Assembly: GCF_003403035.1 (NCBI RefSeq)
Contig: NZ_QURN01000001.1
Coordinates: 470,276-534,275 of the forward strand
Direction: 5' to 3'
Length of the DNA: 64,000 bases
Origin: Mesorhizobium denitrificans
GTDB lineage: Bacteria; Pseudomonadota; Alphaproteobacteria; Rhizobiales; Rhizobiaceae
Below, piece after piece: positions 39,408 to 50,058 of the stretch. Below the pieces are notes generated by a model that saw only the letters and a program-made list of their open reading frames with translations, was not told where the DNA came from and made no database searches. How positions within the stretch are numbered: position 1 is the first letter of the stretch; each line of letters starts with the position of its first letter. The translations under genes and the position numbers were made by a program.

Positions 39408-40388
39408 GGCGTGCGCCTTCGCGACGAGGCTATAGGACCGCTTGCGCGCGTCGTGGTCGAAAATCTGGGCCGTAATCATCAGTTCATCGGCTCCGGTTCG
39501 TTCGATGAATGCAGCGAGGCCGATTTTCACCGTTTCCAGCGAGCCTACGACAGCGCAGGAAAGCGCATGGTCCAGCATGGCCTTTGCGCTGGGGTCGAGG
39601 CTTTGTTCGAAGTTGGCGCGCGGAGCGGGAAGCTTGCCCGGCCTGCCTGTGCGCAGATTCACAAATGCTTGTTGCAGAGACGAGAAGAGCAGCTGCGCCT
39701 CGGCATCCGTCTCGGCAGCGCTTACGTTCAGACCCAGCATCACATAGGGCTTGTCCAAATGGGCAGAAGGCTGAAAACGCGAGCGATAGACATCAAGCGC
39801 ATGATCCAGCTCAGCGGGCGCAAAGTGCGACGCGAAGGCATAGGGCAGGCCAAGCAGCGCAGCGAGATGCGCGCCATAAGTTGACGAGCCGAGTATCCAG
39901 ACGGGAACATTGCGGCCTTCACCCGGAACGGCGCGCACGCGCTGGCCTTCCTGAGCCGGCGCGAAATAATTCATCAACTCGACCACATCTTGCGGGAAAC
40001 TGTCCGCGCCGCCTTCGAGGTTCCGCCGCAGCGCGCGAGCGGTGAGCATATCGGTGCCGGGCGCGCGGCCAAGCCCAAGGTCGATGCGACCAGGATAAAG
40101 CGAATCCAGCGTGCCGAATTGCTCGGCAATGATCAGCGGCGAATGATTGGGCAGCATGATGCCGCCCGCGCCGACCCGAATGCGGCTCGTGCCGCCCGCA
40201 ACATGGCCAATGACGACAGAGGTGGCGGCGCTCGCAATGCCGGGCATACTGTGGTGTTCGGCAAGCCAGTAGCGGTTGAAGCCGAGCGCTTCCGTGTGGC
40301 GTGCGAGATCAAGGCTGTTCGCGAGCGACTGAGAGGCGTCACTGCCCTCTGGAACGGGCGAAAGGTCGAGGACCGAAAAAGGAATCAT
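39396..40388 (-). CDS. LLM-class flavin monooxygenase, MsnO8-like
   Basis: 330 residues, a bacterial-luciferase-like TIM barrel that uses reduced flavin. Family marks: [26 protein letters not shown] and [18 protein letters not shown]. The substrate cannot be read from sequence. It overlaps the upstream LLM gene by four bases, so the pair is coupled. Confidence 0.9.
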   Translation of the reverse strand: MIPFSVLDLSPVPEGSDASQSLANSLDLARHTEALGFNRYWLAEHHSMPGIASAATSVVIGHVAGGTSRIRVGAGGIMLPNHSPLIIAEQFGTLDSLYPGRIDLGLGRAPGTDMLTARALRRNLEGGADSFPQDVVELMNYFAPAQEGQRVRAVPGEGRNVPVWILGSSTYGAHLAALLGLPYAFASHFAPAELDHALDVYRSRFQPSAHLDKPYVMLGLNVSAAETDAEAQLLFSSLQQAFVNLRTGRPGKLPAPRANFEQSLDPSAKAMLDHALSCAVVGSLETVKIGLAAFIERTGADELMITAQIFDHDARKRSYSLVAKAHASLG

Positions 40389-41422
40389 GACTTCGCCGTC
40401 TCCTTGCGCACGATGGGTGCGACCTTGGTGCCGTAAAGCTCGATCGCCTTCATGAGCTTGGCATGAGGCAGCGCACCAATCGCCATCTGGATCATGAACC
40501 GGCTGTTCTTGAAGATGCGATGCATGACGATGATCTTTTCCGCAACGGCTTCCGGGTCGCCAACAAACAAATGGCCATTCGGGCTAAGCGATTGGTCGAA
40601 ATGCGCGCGGCTGGTCGGACCCCATCCACGCTCGCGGCCAATGCGGTTCATGACTTCCGCCTGCGGCGTGTAAAAATCATCTGCAGCCTGCTGCTTCGTG
40701 TCAGCGACGAAGCCGTGGACATTGATGCTGGTGGCAAGCTTTGCCGGGTCGTGGCCCGCACGCTGCGCGGCCTCGCGGTATAGCTCGAGGAAAGGCGCGA
40801 AGCGGGTAGGCTCGCCGCCGATGATTGCCAGCGCCAGAGGCAGGCCAAGCTGAGCGGCGCGCACGACAGATTGCGGCGTGCCGCCAACGGCGATCCAGAC
40901 CGGCAGCGGGTTTTGCACAGGGCGCGGGTAAACGCCGCGGTCGTTGATCTTCGGCGTCAGCCGGCCGCCCGCCCAAGTGACGCGCTCGCTGTCGCGAATG
41001 CGCAGCAGCAAATCGAGCTTCTCGGCAAAAAGCTCGTCATAGTCCTCGAGATTGTAGCCAAAGAGCGGAAACGACTCGATGAAGGAGCCGCGACCGGCCA
41101 TGATTTCGGCGCGCCCGCCGGACAGAAGGTCCAGCGTCGAGAACTGCTGGAACACGCGCACAGGATCATCCGAGGAAAGCACAGTGACGGCGCTCGACAG
41201 GCGGATGTGGCGGGTGCGCTGCGATGCGGCGGCAAGCGCGACGACAGGCGCGGAAGCGGCATAGTCTGGCCGATGGTGTTCGCCGAGCCCGAACACGTCG
41301 AGCCCGACCTGATCCGCCAGCTCGATCTCTTCCATCAGGTTGTTCAGCCGCGTCTGGGCATTTACTGTATCCGGTCCGCTTGTGAGACTGACATCAGCGA
41401 AGGTGTAGAGACCGAGTTCCAT
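40385..41422 (-). CDS. LLM-class flavin monooxygenase
   Basis: 345 residues, a second luciferase-like protein. It has [15 protein letters not shown] and [17 protein letters not shown], a different branch from its neighbour. ATG 41422 has GGAG seven bases upstream; the longer frame to 41557 has no support. Two distinct LLM enzymes in one unit suggests a two-step or two-substrate oxidation. This is inference. Confidence 0.9.
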   Translation of the reverse strand: MELGLYTFADVSLTSGPDTVNAQTRLNNLMEEIELADQVGLDVFGLGEHHRPDYAASAPVVALAAASQRTRHIRLSSAVTVLSSDDPVRVFQQFSTLDLLSGGRAEIMAGRGSFIESFPLFGYNLEDYDELFAEKLDLLLRIRDSERVTWAGGRLTPKINDRGVYPRPVQNPLPVWIAVGGTPQSVVRAAQLGLPLALAIIGGEPTRFAPFLELYREAAQRAGHDPAKLATSINVHGFVADTKQQAADDFYTPQAEVMNRIGRERGWGPTSRAHFDQSLSPNGHLFVGDPEAVAEKIIVMHRIFKNSRFMIQMAIGALPHAKLMKAIELYGTKVAPIVRKETAKS

Positions 41423-41636
41423 CAAGATGCTCCGTTGCCAACGCCTGAGGTAGAGACTCCCACGCGGCATTGCCAGTGACCGAATTGCGAACAGTGAATT
41501 CCCAATTTTCGACCAGAACTGTTTTGCAGTTGCAACATGGCAGCATTGCATTGGCAAAATCAGGCAATTTTGGCCTTGAAGTCTCGCGCTCTGTGAGTAT
41601 GTAAGGCGCGGAATATCTCTTCAGGACGAAAGAAAA

Positions 41637-42056
41637 TTGGCAATATACAGGGACCTCTCGTTTTCCGAGCGGCGCGATGCGGCCAATACCGCGAAGCAGG
41701 CGCTTCTCGAAAAGTACAAATCAAAGCCCTCCGCTGACGATCCGGCAGTACAGGCACGCTTGGCTGAACGCCGCGCGATACTGGAAGCACGGGAAAAGCG
41801 CGAAGCGGAAAAAGCGCAACTGAAGGCTGAACGGCTTGCACGCGAAGCTGCTGAAAAGGCGAAGCGCGAAGCTGAAGCCGAATCAGCGCGCGCAAAAGCT
41901 GAACAGGAAGCTGCTGAACTGGCCCGTATCAGGGAACAGGAAGAAGAAGAGCGGCTGACGGTGCAGCTTGGTCTGGAAGCAGCGCAGAAGGCCAAGCGCG
42001 ACGCTCGCTATGCGGCGCGCAAGGCTCGCGGTCGCCGCGCACCTCCCGGTCGCTGA
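41637..42056 (+). CDS. DUF6481-type coiled-coil protein
   Basis: 139 residues with a TTG start. The first part (SFSERRDAANTAKQALLEK) resembles the DUF6481 N-terminus. From about residue 40 to 115 it is a continuous charged coiled coil (repeats of AERRAILEAREKREAEK type), and the tail is Arg-rich (RKARGRRAPPGR). No enzyme motif. The function is unknown; the basic end could bind nucleic acid. A hairpin terminator follows. Confidence 0.78.
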   Translation: MAIYRDLSFSERRDAANTAKQALLEKYKSKPSADDPAVQARLAERRAILEAREKREAEKAQLKAERLAREAAEKAKREAEAESARAKAEQEAAELARIREQEEEERLTVQLGLEAAQKAKRDARYAARKARGRRAPPGR

Positions 42057-42074
42057 TCGGCAAGAATCAATGAA

Positions 42075-42104
42075 TAGCCGCCGCGATGCATATCGCGGCG
42101 ACTA
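42075..42104. terminator. Hairpin between the DUF6481 gene and the guanidinium exporter
   Basis: A 9-bp perfect core (cgccgcgat 42079-42087 with atcgcggcg 42092-42100), extended by three more pairs after one mismatch, and followed by ttatt. It lies between convergent genes and can serve both. Confidence 0.6.
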
Positions 42105-42127
42105 TTATTCGCGCGCACTGCTGGGCG

Positions 42128-42442
42128 CTATGACGCCAGCTTAAGGCCGATAATTCCGGCGACGATCAGCATAATGCTGGCGATGCGCATGGGTGTCGCA
42201 GGCTCTCCCAACAAATAGATGCCGAGTATTGCAGTGCCGACAGCACCGATTCCGGTCCAGACCGCATAGCCGGTGCCAACAGGCAAGGTTTTCAAAGCCA
42301 TGCCGAGAAGAACAACGCTGGCAAGCATGCTCGCCAGTGTCCAGACCGTCGGCACGAGTCGCGTGAATCCGTCCGTATATTTGAGTCCGACTGCCCAGCC
42401 GACTTCGAGAAGACCGGCGACGAAGAGAAGTAGCCAAGCCAT
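42128..42442 (-). CDS. gdx: SMR transporter, guanidinium exporter (Gdx/SugE type)
   Basis: 104 residues in four membrane helices. Glu13 lies in helix 1 (GLLEVGW) and is the proton/substrate residue of small multidrug resistance proteins. The Gdx signature [14 protein letters not shown] and the [17 protein letters not shown] block separate it from EmrE-like drug pumps. The ATG at 42442 has GGAGGG six to eleven bases upstream, reached after a guanidine-II riboswitch. Together these predict export of guanidinium. Confidence 0.93.
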   Translation of the reverse strand: MAWLLLFVAGLLEVGWAVGLKYTDGFTRLVPTVWTLASMLASVVLLGMALKTLPVGTGYAVWTGIGAVGTAILGIYLLGEPATPMRIASIMLIVAGIIGLKLAS

Positions 42443-42463
42443 TACAGCCCTCCATAAAAATGG

Positions 42464-42509
42464 CGGGTCGTCCCGTCGCAAATATTCAGGAATGCAGGGC
42501 CGTCCCTGC
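42464..42509 (-). promoter_or_regulatory. Guanidine-II (mini-ykkC) riboswitch
   Basis: Two small hairpins on the minus strand, each with an ACGR tetraloop, the defining feature of mini-ykkC. P1 is GCAGGG-ACGG-CCCTGC (42494-42509). P2 is CGGG-ACGA-CCCG (42464-42475). An 18-base linker joins them. The ribosome site GGAGGG of the SMR gene is 10 bases past P2. Guanidine binding is expected to pair the two loops and free the ribosome site. Confidence 0.85.
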
Positions 42510-42515
42510 GCCACT

Positions 42516-42544
42516 CAGATATAGGTTTTACCGTGCAATTTCAA
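42516..42544 (-). promoter_or_regulatory. Candidate promoter of the riboswitch transcript
   Basis: TTGAAA (42539-42544) and TATCTG (42516-42521) with a 17-base spacer on the minus strand; TATATC two bases nearer is an alternative -10. Transcription would begin at about the first base of hairpin P1. A weak match judged by position. Confidence 0.45.
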
Positions 42545-42564
42545 GAAAGTAAGCTATGTGCGGC

Positions 42565-42684
42565 TCACTTCGGTTTTGCTGCCAACGTTGGTGCCGGCGG
42601 CTTGGCTCCAGCGATTGCGGGCTTCTTCGCATCCTTTTTTGGCTTGCGAACTTCTTTCTTGGGCTTCGACGCACCTTTAGCCAT
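42565..42684 (-). CDS. Small basic Lys/Pro/Ala-rich protein
   Basis: 39 residues, starting MAKGASKPKKEVRKPKKD and ending in a Pro/Ala-rich tail. GAGAGG lies eight bases before the ATG. The composition and MAKG...KKPKKD pattern match very small conserved proteins of Rhizobiales; no function is known. It is upstream of the riboswitch on the same strand but probably has its own message. The opposite strand is also open but is less convincing. Confidence 0.7.
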   Translation of the reverse strand: MAKGASKPKKEVRKPKKDAKKPAIAGAKPPAPTLAAKPK

Positions 42685-42770
42685 CGTCGTATCCTCTCAA
42701 TTGCTTGAACTCGAACCCGCACAAACGGCCTCGCCAAGGCATATTAAGCGTAGCTGAAATTTCTCACAGA

Positions 42771-44015
42771 TCAAGCTTCATCGACAACGCGCAGCCGCAA
42801 GGTGCCTTGCGGCGACTCGACAGTGCGGGGAGACGCCTTAGGCTCCGTAGTTTCCTGCGCGAACTCACCTTCGGCTGCAAACTCGAGCGCTTCGATTTTC
42901 TGGCCGCGCCTCGTGACCTTGTTTGACGAGACGAGAATATCGTCAATGTCCTTCGCCGCTTGGCCGAAATGGGTCTGGAGTTTGCGTACGCGCTCGTCCA
43001 GACGACCGACATCCTCCATCAAGCGCACGACCTCGCCCTGAATGAGATGCGCCTGCTCGCGCATGCGCGCGTCTTTCAGGATCGCCTGTATCACCTGAAT
43101 GGAGAGCATCAGCAGTGATGGGGACACGATGACGATACGCGCCCGATGCGCGCGCTGCACCAGCGCTTCAAAGTTTTCGTGAATCTCGGCGAAAATCGAT
43201 TCCGACGGCACGAACATGAAGGCCGTATCCTGCGTCTCGCCGCGCAACAGATATTTCTCGGAAATATCGCGTATGTGGACCTCGACATCTCGCCGAAAAG
43301 ACTGCGTTGCGGCGCGCTGAGCATCCGTACCCTCGGCGGCGCGGATTGCATTCCACGATTCAAGGGGGAACTTGGCGTCAATTACCAGCGAAGGCGAATC
43401 ATTTGGCATCGTCACAAGGCAGTCGGGACGGTTGCCATTGGTCAGCGTCGCCTGAAATTGGTACGAACCAGAGGGAAGCCCATCGGCAACGATGGCTTCC
43501 ATCCGTGCCTGACCGAAAGCGCCTCGCGTCTGCTTGTTCGACAAAATGGCCTGCAACTGCACCACCTGTCCTGCAAGAGACTGGATATTGTTTTGCGCTG
43601 TGTCGATGACGGCCAATCGCTCCTGAAGTTTCGCGAGGTTTTCGTGCGTAGACCTGGTTTGCTCAGCCATCGTTTGGCCGATTCGCCCGGTCATTGCATC
43701 GAGTCGCTGGCTCAACGATTGCGTAAGTTCGGCCTGCCGCGCGCCAAAAACATCGGCAACCGTCCCCAAACGACCCTGCATTTCCGCTTGCGCCTGCATA
43801 ATGCTAGCCATGCGGCCTTCCATTTCTCGCGTATGATCGGCTGCTTCCGCCGCCGCTAACCGGCGCGCATGCGCCGACCGCCAGAGCGCAACGACCAGCA
43901 CAACCAGCAATATAAGGAAAAGAGCCGCACCGAGCAGCAGCGCCTGCCCCAGGGTCACAACGGTGGCGCCAAACCGGGCGATCGGCTCAGCCAGTACGTT
44001 CGAGAGTTCATTCAT
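42771..44015 (-). CDS. rmuC: DNA recombination protein RmuC
   Basis: 414 residues. One N-terminal membrane helix (about 25-48), a long coiled coil (about 60-165) and the RmuC nuclease-like domain with LVIDAKFPLESW and AFMFVPSESIFAE. It limits recombination at inverted repeats. ATG 44015 is chosen (MNELSN); nine more codons are open upstream. Confidence 0.93.
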   Translation of the reverse strand: MNELSNVLAEPIARFGATVVTLGQALLLGAALFLILLVVLVVALWRSAHARRLAAAEAADHTREMEGRMASIMQAQAEMQGRLGTVADVFGARQAELTQSLSQRLDAMTGRIGQTMAEQTRSTHENLAKLQERLAVIDTAQNNIQSLAGQVVQLQAILSNKQTRGAFGQARMEAIVADGLPSGSYQFQATLTNGNRPDCLVTMPNDSPSLVIDAKFPLESWNAIRAAEGTDAQRAATQSFRRDVEVHIRDISEKYLLRGETQDTAFMFVPSESIFAEIHENFEALVQRAHRARIVIVSPSLLMLSIQVIQAILKDARMREQAHLIQGEVVRLMEDVGRLDERVRKLQTHFGQAAKDIDDILVSSNKVTRRGQKIEALEFAAEGEFAQETTEPKASPRTVESPQGTLRLRVVDEA

Positions 44016-44117
44016 TCCTGCACCATAGCCGATTCGCCACAATCCACCAGATCAAAACATGAACATTTATGCATTCAAGGTGTTGACGCTAGCCGAGCTA
44101 CATCTTAGGTGAGGCGC

Positions 44118-44639
44118 ATGTCGATCAAGCCGCTGATCATTTTGCCCGATCCGATTCTCCGCCAGACCTCTGAGCCGGTGGGCGCTGTCGATTCGCGCAT
44201 CAAGACGCTGGCGCGGGATATGTTCGAGACGATGTACGACGCGCCGGGGATCGGTTTGGCCGCGATACAGATCGGCGTGCCGTTGCGTATGCTGGTTATC
44301 GACCTCGCGAAAGAGGACGAGCCGAAGATGCCGCAAGTCTTCATCAATCCGGAGGTCGTCGAATCATCGGATGCGAGATCGGTTTATGAGGAAGGTTGCC
44401 TGTCGATACCCGATTATTATGCCGAGGTGGAGCGCCCGGCATCGGTGCGCGTTCGCTTTATTGATGGTGCGGGCAAGGAGCAGGAGTTGAATGCCGACGG
44501 CCTTCTGGCGACCTGCCTGCAGCACGAGATAGATCATCTCAACGGCGTGCTTTTCATCGACCATATTTCAAAGCTCAAGCGCGATATGGTGGTGAAGAAG
44601 TTCAGGAAGCTCGCCCGGGACCGCTCTCCGGCGGTTTGA
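44118..44639 (+). CDS. def: Peptide deformylase
   Basis: 173 residues. All three signature motifs are present: [18 protein letters not shown] and the metal site QHEIDHLNG. It removes the N-formyl group from new proteins. ATG 44118 is preferred over GTG 44109. It leads a unit with fmt ten bases downstream, the usual pair. Confidence 0.96.
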   Translation: MSIKPLIILPDPILRQTSEPVGAVDSRIKTLARDMFETMYDAPGIGLAAIQIGVPLRMLVIDLAKEDEPKMPQVFINPEVVESSDARSVYEEGCLSIPDYYAEVERPASVRVRFIDGAGKEQELNADGLLATCLQHEIDHLNGVLFIDHISKLKRDMVVKKFRKLARDRSPAV

Positions 44640-44649
44640 GGAACAGCGC

Positions 44650-45573
44650 ATGCGCGTCATCTTCATGGGTACGCCGGAATTTTCCGTGCCGACGCTGCGT
44701 GCAATAGCAGATGCAGGGCATAAGATCGTTGCGGTCTATACTCAACCGCCGCGACCCGCGGGGAGGCGCGGTCTTGAGACTGTGCCATCGCCGGTTCAAC
44801 AGGAAGCAGACCGGCGAGGTTTCGCCGTTCACACGCCGATGTCATTGAAAGACCTTACCGCGCAGAACGCGTTTCGAGCATTGGCGGCCGATGTGGCGGT
44901 CGTTGTTGCCTATGGATTGCTGCTGCCGGAGCCGATCCTCAACGGAACGCGACTTGGCTGCTACAATGGTCATGCTTCGCTGCTTCCGCGGTGGCGCGGT
45001 GCAGCGCCAATACAGCGCGCAATCATGGCGGGCGATAAAGAAACCGGCATGATGATCATGAAGATGGATCGTGGGTTGGATACCGGTCCCGTCGCGCTGA
45101 GCGAACGTGTCCAGATCGGCGCGGACATGACGGCAGGCGAGCTGCATGACCAGCTGATGACGGTGGGCGCGGAGTTGATGGTGCGCGCACTTTCCAAGCT
45201 TGAAGATGGTGCGCTGGCGCTGACGCCGCAGGCTCAGGACGGGGTGCTGTACGCCAGCAAAATCGAAAAAGGTGAGACGCGCATCCAATGGTCGAACCCG
45301 GCGGCTGAGGTTCATAACCACATTCGTGGCTTGTCGTCTTTTCCCGGCGCCTGGTACGAAGCGGGCGCGAAGGCCGAACGGGTCAAGGTGCTGCGCTCGA
45401 CACAGGCGGAGGGTTCGGGCGAGCCGGGCATGCTGCTTGATGACGATTTGACGGTTGCGTGTGGACGCGGCGCTGTGCGCCTTGTCGAAGTTCAAAAAGC
45501 TGGAGGAAAACCGATGCCCGCGCAGGAATTCCTGCGTGGCGCACAATTGAAAAAAGGAATGAAACTCCAATGA
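44650..45573 (+). CDS. fmt: Methionyl-tRNA formyltransferase
   Basis: 307 residues. The catalytic site [15 protein letters not shown] (Asn, His) and Asp in [11 protein letters not shown] are complete; a C-terminal OB-like domain follows. It formylates initiator tRNA. The stop overlaps the next start (ATGA). Confidence 0.96.
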   Translation: MRVIFMGTPEFSVPTLRAIADAGHKIVAVYTQPPRPAGRRGLETVPSPVQQEADRRGFAVHTPMSLKDLTAQNAFRALAADVAVVVAYGLLLPEPILNGTRLGCYNGHASLLPRWRGAAPIQRAIMAGDKETGMMIMKMDRGLDTGPVALSERVQIGADMTAGELHDQLMTVGAELMVRALSKLEDGALALTPQAQDGVLYASKIEKGETRIQWSNPAAEVHNHIRGLSSFPGAWYEAGAKAERVKVLRSTQAEGSGEPGMLLDDDLTVACGRGAVRLVEVQKAGGKPMPAQEFLRGAQLKKGMKLQ

Positions 45574-46079
45574 GCATGATGTCTATTCGCATGGCCACAC
45601 AGCGCGACCGCGCAGCCATTCGTCACGTCGAAGAACACGCTTTCGGGCAATCCACCGAAGCGGGGCTTGTCGACGCGCTTGTGAACAGCGCCGATGTGGT
45701 GTTGGAACTGGTGGCGGAAGAAGACGGCGCTGTGGTCGGGCACATTCTCTTTTCGCGACTCTATGTGGAAAAGGACGGTGCGCGCACGCCTGCCGTCGCG
45801 TTGGCTCCGCTGGCGGTTGAGCCATCATTTCATGGCACGGGCATTGGCGGGGCGTTGGTGCGCGAGGCGCATCTACGGTTGAAGACCGCTGGTGAAACGC
45901 TTTCCGTCGTGCTGGGCGATCCGGAATATTATGGCCGTTTTGGCTATACGCATGCTCGCGCGGCAGGCTTTGCGAGCGATTATCAATGTGACGCGTTGCA
46001 GGCGCTTGCTTGGGGCGATGCGCCCGAAAGCGGGGAACTGGCCTATGCCGGGCCGTTCCGCACGCAGCTCGCAGCCTGA
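45570..46079 (+). CDS. GNAT-family N-acetyltransferase
   Basis: 169 residues. The acetyl-CoA loop is seen as [14 protein letters not shown], preceded by the strand LAPLAVEPS, and the YYGRFGY segment is typical of YhbS-like GNATs. The substrate is not known. Four bases overlap fmt and three bases separate it from truA, so it is part of the def-fmt-truA unit. Confidence 0.9.
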   Translation: MSMMSIRMATQRDRAAIRHVEEHAFGQSTEAGLVDALVNSADVVLELVAEEDGAVVGHILFSRLYVEKDGARTPAVALAPLAVEPSFHGTGIGGALVREAHLRLKTAGETLSVVLGDPEYYGRFGYTHARAAGFASDYQCDALQALAWGDAPESGELAYAGPFRTQLAA

Positions 46080-46082
46080 CAA

Positions 46083-46826
46083 GTGTATCGGTACCGGCTG
46101 GACATCGAGTATGACGGCTCTGCCTATGCCGGGTGGCAAAGGCAGACCGGGCATCACACGATTCAGGCGGCAATTGAGCAGGCCGTTCTCGCGTTTTCAG
46201 GCGACGATGGCGCGCTGCGCGGCGCGGGGCGCACGGATGCAGGGGTGCATGCTACGGGGCAGGTCGCGCATATCGACCTGACGCGGGAATGGAAAGCCGA
46301 CAAGGTGCGCGATGCGATAAACGCGCATTTGCGATTAAGCGGCGAGCGCATTTCAATCATTGCGGCGCTAGCGGTGGATGCGGGTTTCGATGCCCGGTTT
46401 TCTGCGAAGGCACGTCATTATATCTACCGGATATTGAACCGCCGCTCGCCCCCGGCATTGGACGCCGGCAAGGTTTGGTGGGTGCCGAAAATGCTGGATG
46501 CAGAAGCCATGCACGAAGCGGCGCAGCCTTTGCTTGGGAAGCACGATTTCACGACGTTTCGTTCTACGCAATGTCAGGCGAATAGCCCGCTTCGTACGCT
46601 CGACAGGTTGGATGTGATCCGCACCGGCGAGGCGATAGAGGTGCATGCGTCGGCGCGCGCGTTCCTGCACAATCAGGTGCGCTCGATGGTGGGTTCTCTG
46701 AAGCGTGTTGGCGAAGGCGGCTGGCCTGTGGATGGAGTGAAGGCCGCACTTGATGCACGCGACCGCGCGGCGTGCGCGGGCATCGCTCCGCCCGAAGGGC
46801 TGTATCTGGTGCACGTCGATTATTAG
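46083..46826 (+). CDS. truA: tRNA pseudouridine synthase A
   Basis: 247 residues with a GTG start. The catalytic Asp lies in GRTDAGVHA (near residue 52); the N-terminal [10 protein letters not shown] is diagnostic. It modifies positions 38-40 of tRNA anticodon arms. Confidence 0.96.
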   Translation: MYRYRLDIEYDGSAYAGWQRQTGHHTIQAAIEQAVLAFSGDDGALRGAGRTDAGVHATGQVAHIDLTREWKADKVRDAINAHLRLSGERISIIAALAVDAGFDARFSAKARHYIYRILNRRSPPALDAGKVWWVPKMLDAEAMHEAAQPLLGKHDFTTFRSTQCQANSPLRTLDRLDVIRTGEAIEVHASARAFLHNQVRSMVGSLKRVGEGGWPVDGVKAALDARDRAACAGIAPPEGLYLVHVDY

Positions 46827-46864
46827 AAGGGGCGGCGATTTTTACGGATGAGGGGTCGCAAAAA

Positions 46865-47455
46865 TTAAGCGTCGATGCCGAGCAGCCAGGCGAACAAATA
46901 AACCGTCGCGATGGACGCAACCAACATAGCTGTGAAAACTGCGGTGCTCACTGCTGCGCCCTTGCCGATTGCGCCATTGGTTAGCCGCCAGATAAGCACC
47001 ATGGTCGCAATAAAGGCCACCAGCGACAATGAGGCGATAAGGTCATGTGATTCGGGCGTAAACAACCGCAGCAGAGAGATTGGCAGCATGTACCAGGCGA
47101 TGATAACCGACGCCCAATTGGTCGCGACGACATAGGGAACGAAGCGGTCGGCAATACCGGCCGGTCGCGCGATCAATCCAAGCAACAGAATCGGAACAAT
47201 CCACGCGGCCAGTTCGACCACGCCGTTGGCCGCGACGACTGATAGCTGGGAACCACTCGCGCCGGGCTTGGCAAGGTAATCGCTCGTTGACGCGATCCAG
47301 CCGACAAGAAGCGGTGGTGCGGCCAACGGAATTGCGATGAAGGAATCCCAGAAGCCGTCGATGGATAGGTCCATACGGCGCAGCCCATCCGGCTTTCCGA
47401 ACATCATGCGCGCCGCACCTGACAGCGCGCTCTGCACAACACCAGCTTCCGGCAT
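46865..47455 (-). CDS. Predicted membrane protein (Yip1-like)
   Basis: 196 residues with five or so hydrophobic helices and few conserved polar residues. The ATG at 47455 follows the dapE stop by one base; a longer frame to 47725 is a dapE shadow. Weak resemblance to Yip1-type membrane proteins is the only clue. Last gene of the dapD-DUF805-dapE unit. Confidence 0.75.
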   Translation of the reverse strand: MPEAGVVQSALSGAARMMFGKPDGLRRMDLSIDGFWDSFIAIPLAAPPLLVGWIASTSDYLAKPGASGSQLSVVAANGVVELAAWIVPILLLGLIARPAGIADRFVPYVVATNWASVIIAWYMLPISLLRLFTPESHDLIASLSLVAFIATMVLIWRLTNGAIGKGAAVSTAVFTAMLVASIATVYLFAWLLGIDA

Positions 47456-47456
47456 T

Positions 47457-48644
47457 TTATCCAAACCAATCCACAAGAAAACGCTCATAGATCTGCGTGA
47501 GGGTTTCAAGATCGGCAATATCGACGCGCTCATCCACCATGTGCATTGTCTTGCCCACCAATCCAAACTCGACGACGGGGCAATAATCCTTGATGAAACG
47601 GGCGTCGGATGTGCCGCCGGAGGTCGAGAGAGCAGGGCGTCTGCCAACAACGGATTCGACTGACTTGGTAAGCGTGTTGACGAGTCTGTCGTCACGCGTG
47701 AGGAAAACGTGGCTTGGCCGATCACGCCAGACGACGTCGAACGAAACCGGTTCTTTGCGGCCCTTGCGATATTTTGTGCGGCGCGCAGCGCGGTCCAGCC
47801 TGTTGTGAATTTCAGCCTGCAGGCTTTCGGCGGTCCACGTATCGTTGAAGCGAATGTTGAAGGATGCGGTCGCCTTGCTAGGCGTAACGTTCACCGTCGG
47901 ATTGCCTACATCAATGGTTGTGGGTTCCAGATTGCTCGGCTGGAAATCCCGTGTTCCTGCATCGAGTGGCGGCACCAGCAGCGCATCCAGCAGGCTGACC
48001 AGACTGCGCAACGGATTGTCCGCGAGGTGAGGATAGGCGGAGTGCCCCTGGACACCATGTATGGTGATGGTACCGGAGATCGAGCCGCGACGGCCGATCT
48101 TGATCATGTCGCCTATCGCATCCGGGTTGCTGGGTTCGCCCACAATTGCCGCATCCCAGGTTTCGCCGCGATCCACAGCCCATTTCAGCAATTTGTCGGT
48201 GCCATTGATCGAGGGGCCTTCTTCATCGCCAGTGATAACGAGCGAAACAGAACCTTTCAGCTTGCCGTTCTTTTCAATATGGCGCGCGACAGCCGCGACG
48301 AAGCAGGCAATGCCGCCCTTCATATCGACCGTGCCACGGCCATACATCTGGCCGTTGGCGATGGCGGCGGAGAAGGGTGGATGCGTCCACTCGGCTTCGT
48401 CGCCAACCGGCACAACGTCGGTGTGGCCGGCGAACATGAGATGCGGCCCGTTGCCGGAAAGGCGAGCGTAGAGGTTTTCAACATCCGGCGTGCCGTCTTC
48501 GGAGAAAACCGGACGATCCGACGCAAAGCCCATAGGCGCGAGCATAGCTTGAAGGGCCGTCAGCGCGCCGCCTTCGGCTGGTGTAACGGAGGGGCAACGG
48601 ATGAGCGTTGCAAGGTTTTCGATGGGATCGGTTGGCAGTTTCAT
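47457..48644 (-). CDS. dapE: Succinyl-diaminopimelate desuccinylase
   Basis: 395 residues, the usual length. M20 metallopeptidase with AGHTDVVP and GRGTVDMKGG around the first metal ligands, ITGDEEGP with the catalytic Glu, and the STSGGTSDARF segment. It makes LL-diaminopimelate for lysine and murein. ATG 48644 gives the family N-terminus KLPTDPIENLATLIRCPSVTP; a GTG at 48680 overlapping the upstream stop is possible. Confidence 0.95.
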   Translation of the reverse strand: MKLPTDPIENLATLIRCPSVTPAEGGALTALQAMLAPMGFASDRPVFSEDGTPDVENLYARLSGNGPHLMFAGHTDVVPVGDEAEWTHPPFSAAIANGQMYGRGTVDMKGGIACFVAAVARHIEKNGKLKGSVSLVITGDEEGPSINGTDKLLKWAVDRGETWDAAIVGEPSNPDAIGDMIKIGRRGSISGTITIHGVQGHSAYPHLADNPLRSLVSLLDALLVPPLDAGTRDFQPSNLEPTTIDVGNPTVNVTPSKATASFNIRFNDTWTAESLQAEIHNRLDRAARRTKYRKGRKEPVSFDVVWRDRPSHVFLTRDDRLVNTLTKSVESVVGRRPALSTSGGTSDARFIKDYCPVVEFGLVGKTMHMVDERVDIADLETLTQIYERFLVDWFG

Positions 48645-48676
48645 GCGCAAAGCGATAGTAGAAAGCGGCTGCGCTG

Positions 48677-49069
48677 TCACCTAGGCGGCATATCGCGCAC
48701 GGAGCCATATTTGTTTGGTCCACCCGTTCCGGGATACAGACTCAGGACGATATAGGCGACGACCGAAATCACCGGCAACGCGATGGCGACGGACATGATC
48801 GGCGGCTTGCCAATATCCTGCAATCGCTTCGATGTCAGCGCGATCATTGGCCAAAGCGTCGCGATGAACAGAACAGTGATGAGTTGCTCGAGGCCGGGTG
48901 GTGTCTGCCATGGATCGACTGCGTCGGCGGGCATGTAAGCGAGCACGTGGCGATAGACCAGAAGGCTGGCGAGCACCGAGATCAACATGGTCGCAAGAAA
49001 ATAGGGCAGGCGGGAGAGCCTGCCCGCCGGCTTCAGGAACAGCCAGATATAGTCGATCCGGGTTTTCAA
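48677..49069 (-). CDS. DUF805 membrane protein
   Basis: 130 residues. The domain starts with the [12 protein letters not shown] motif, has three to four membrane helices and ends in the DUF805 signature GPNKYG. The function is unknown. It overlaps the dapD stop by four bases and lies between dapD and dapE. Confidence 0.88.
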   Translation of the reverse strand: MKTRIDYIWLFLKPAGRLSRLPYFLATMLISVLASLLVYRHVLAYMPADAVDPWQTPPGLEQLITVLFIATLWPMIALTSKRLQDIGKPPIMSVAIALPVISVVAYIVLSLYPGTGGPNKYGSVRDMPPR

Positions 49070-49920
49070 TCGCGCAGCAATTCGTTGATCGAGGTCTTGG
49101 AACGGGTCTTTTCGTCAACACGCTTGACGATTACGGCGCAGTACAGGCTTGGGCCCGGATTGCCGTTTGGCAGCGCCGCGCCGGGCATGGTTCCCGCCAC
49201 GACGACGGAATGCGGCGGCACTTCGCCGTAGAATACGTCGCCGGTCGCGCGGTCCACGATCTTCGTGGATTTGCCGATGAAAACGCCCATGCCGAGCACG
49301 GAGCCTTCGCGCACGATGCAGCCCTCCACGACTTCCGAGCGCGCGCCGATAAAGCAATTGTCTTCGATGATGGTCGGACCAGCCTGCATGGGTTCCAGCA
49401 AGCCGCCGATGCCGACGCCGCCGGAGAGGTGAACATTCTTGCCGATCTGCGCGCAGGAGCCGACTGTGACCCATGTGTCAACCATCGTTCCGGTGTCGAC
49501 ATAAGCACCGAGATTGACGAAGGACGGCATTAGCACCACACCCGGCGCGATGTATGCCGAGCGGCGCACGATGCAGTTTGGAACCGAGCGAAAGCCCGCC
49601 TTTTCAAACTCCATCGACCCCCAGCCGTCGAATTTGGAGGGCACCTTGTCCCACCATGCCGATTCGCCGGGTCCGCCCTTGATCATGCCCATCGGCGTGA
49701 GGCGGAAGGAGAGGAGCACCGCCTTTTTGAGCCATTGGTTGACCTTCCACTGGCCGTCGCTCTGGCGTTCGGCCACGCGCGTCGTACCTTTGTCGAGCAG
49801 GTTCAGCGAGGCCTCAACGGCTTCGCGCACTTCGCCGCGTGTGGAGGTGGAAATCGCCTCGCGATCATCGAATGCCTTCTCGATGGTTGCTTCGAGTGCG
49901 GCAAGATCGTGTTTCGGCAT
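49066..49920 (-). CDS. dapD: Tetrahydrodipicolinate N-succinyltransferase
   Basis: 284 residues. A left-handed beta-helix transferase with hexapeptide repeats ([20 protein letters not shown]) and the active-site region [14 protein letters not shown]. It succinylates the lysine precursor; DapE later removes the group. GGAG six bases before ATG supports the start. Confidence 0.96.
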   Translation of the reverse strand: MPKHDLAALEATIEKAFDDREAISTSTRGEVREAVEASLNLLDKGTTRVAERQSDGQWKVNQWLKKAVLLSFRLTPMGMIKGGPGESAWWDKVPSKFDGWGSMEFEKAGFRSVPNCIVRRSAYIAPGVVLMPSFVNLGAYVDTGTMVDTWVTVGSCAQIGKNVHLSGGVGIGGLLEPMQAGPTIIEDNCFIGARSEVVEGCIVREGSVLGMGVFIGKSTKIVDRATGDVFYGEVPPHSVVVAGTMPGAALPNGNPGPSLYCAVIVKRVDEKTRSKTSINELLRD

Positions 49921-50058
49921 GGATTGCTCCGTTACGCGGTGTTAAGGGCTGTTCGCGACAGTGGGTTGGAAAGCGCGGCGGACCCTATGTCAAGCACATC
50001 GGTGGGTCAATCGCGTGTGCGGCACAGGATGCCGCAGTGTGAATTTGAGGAATTGTGA

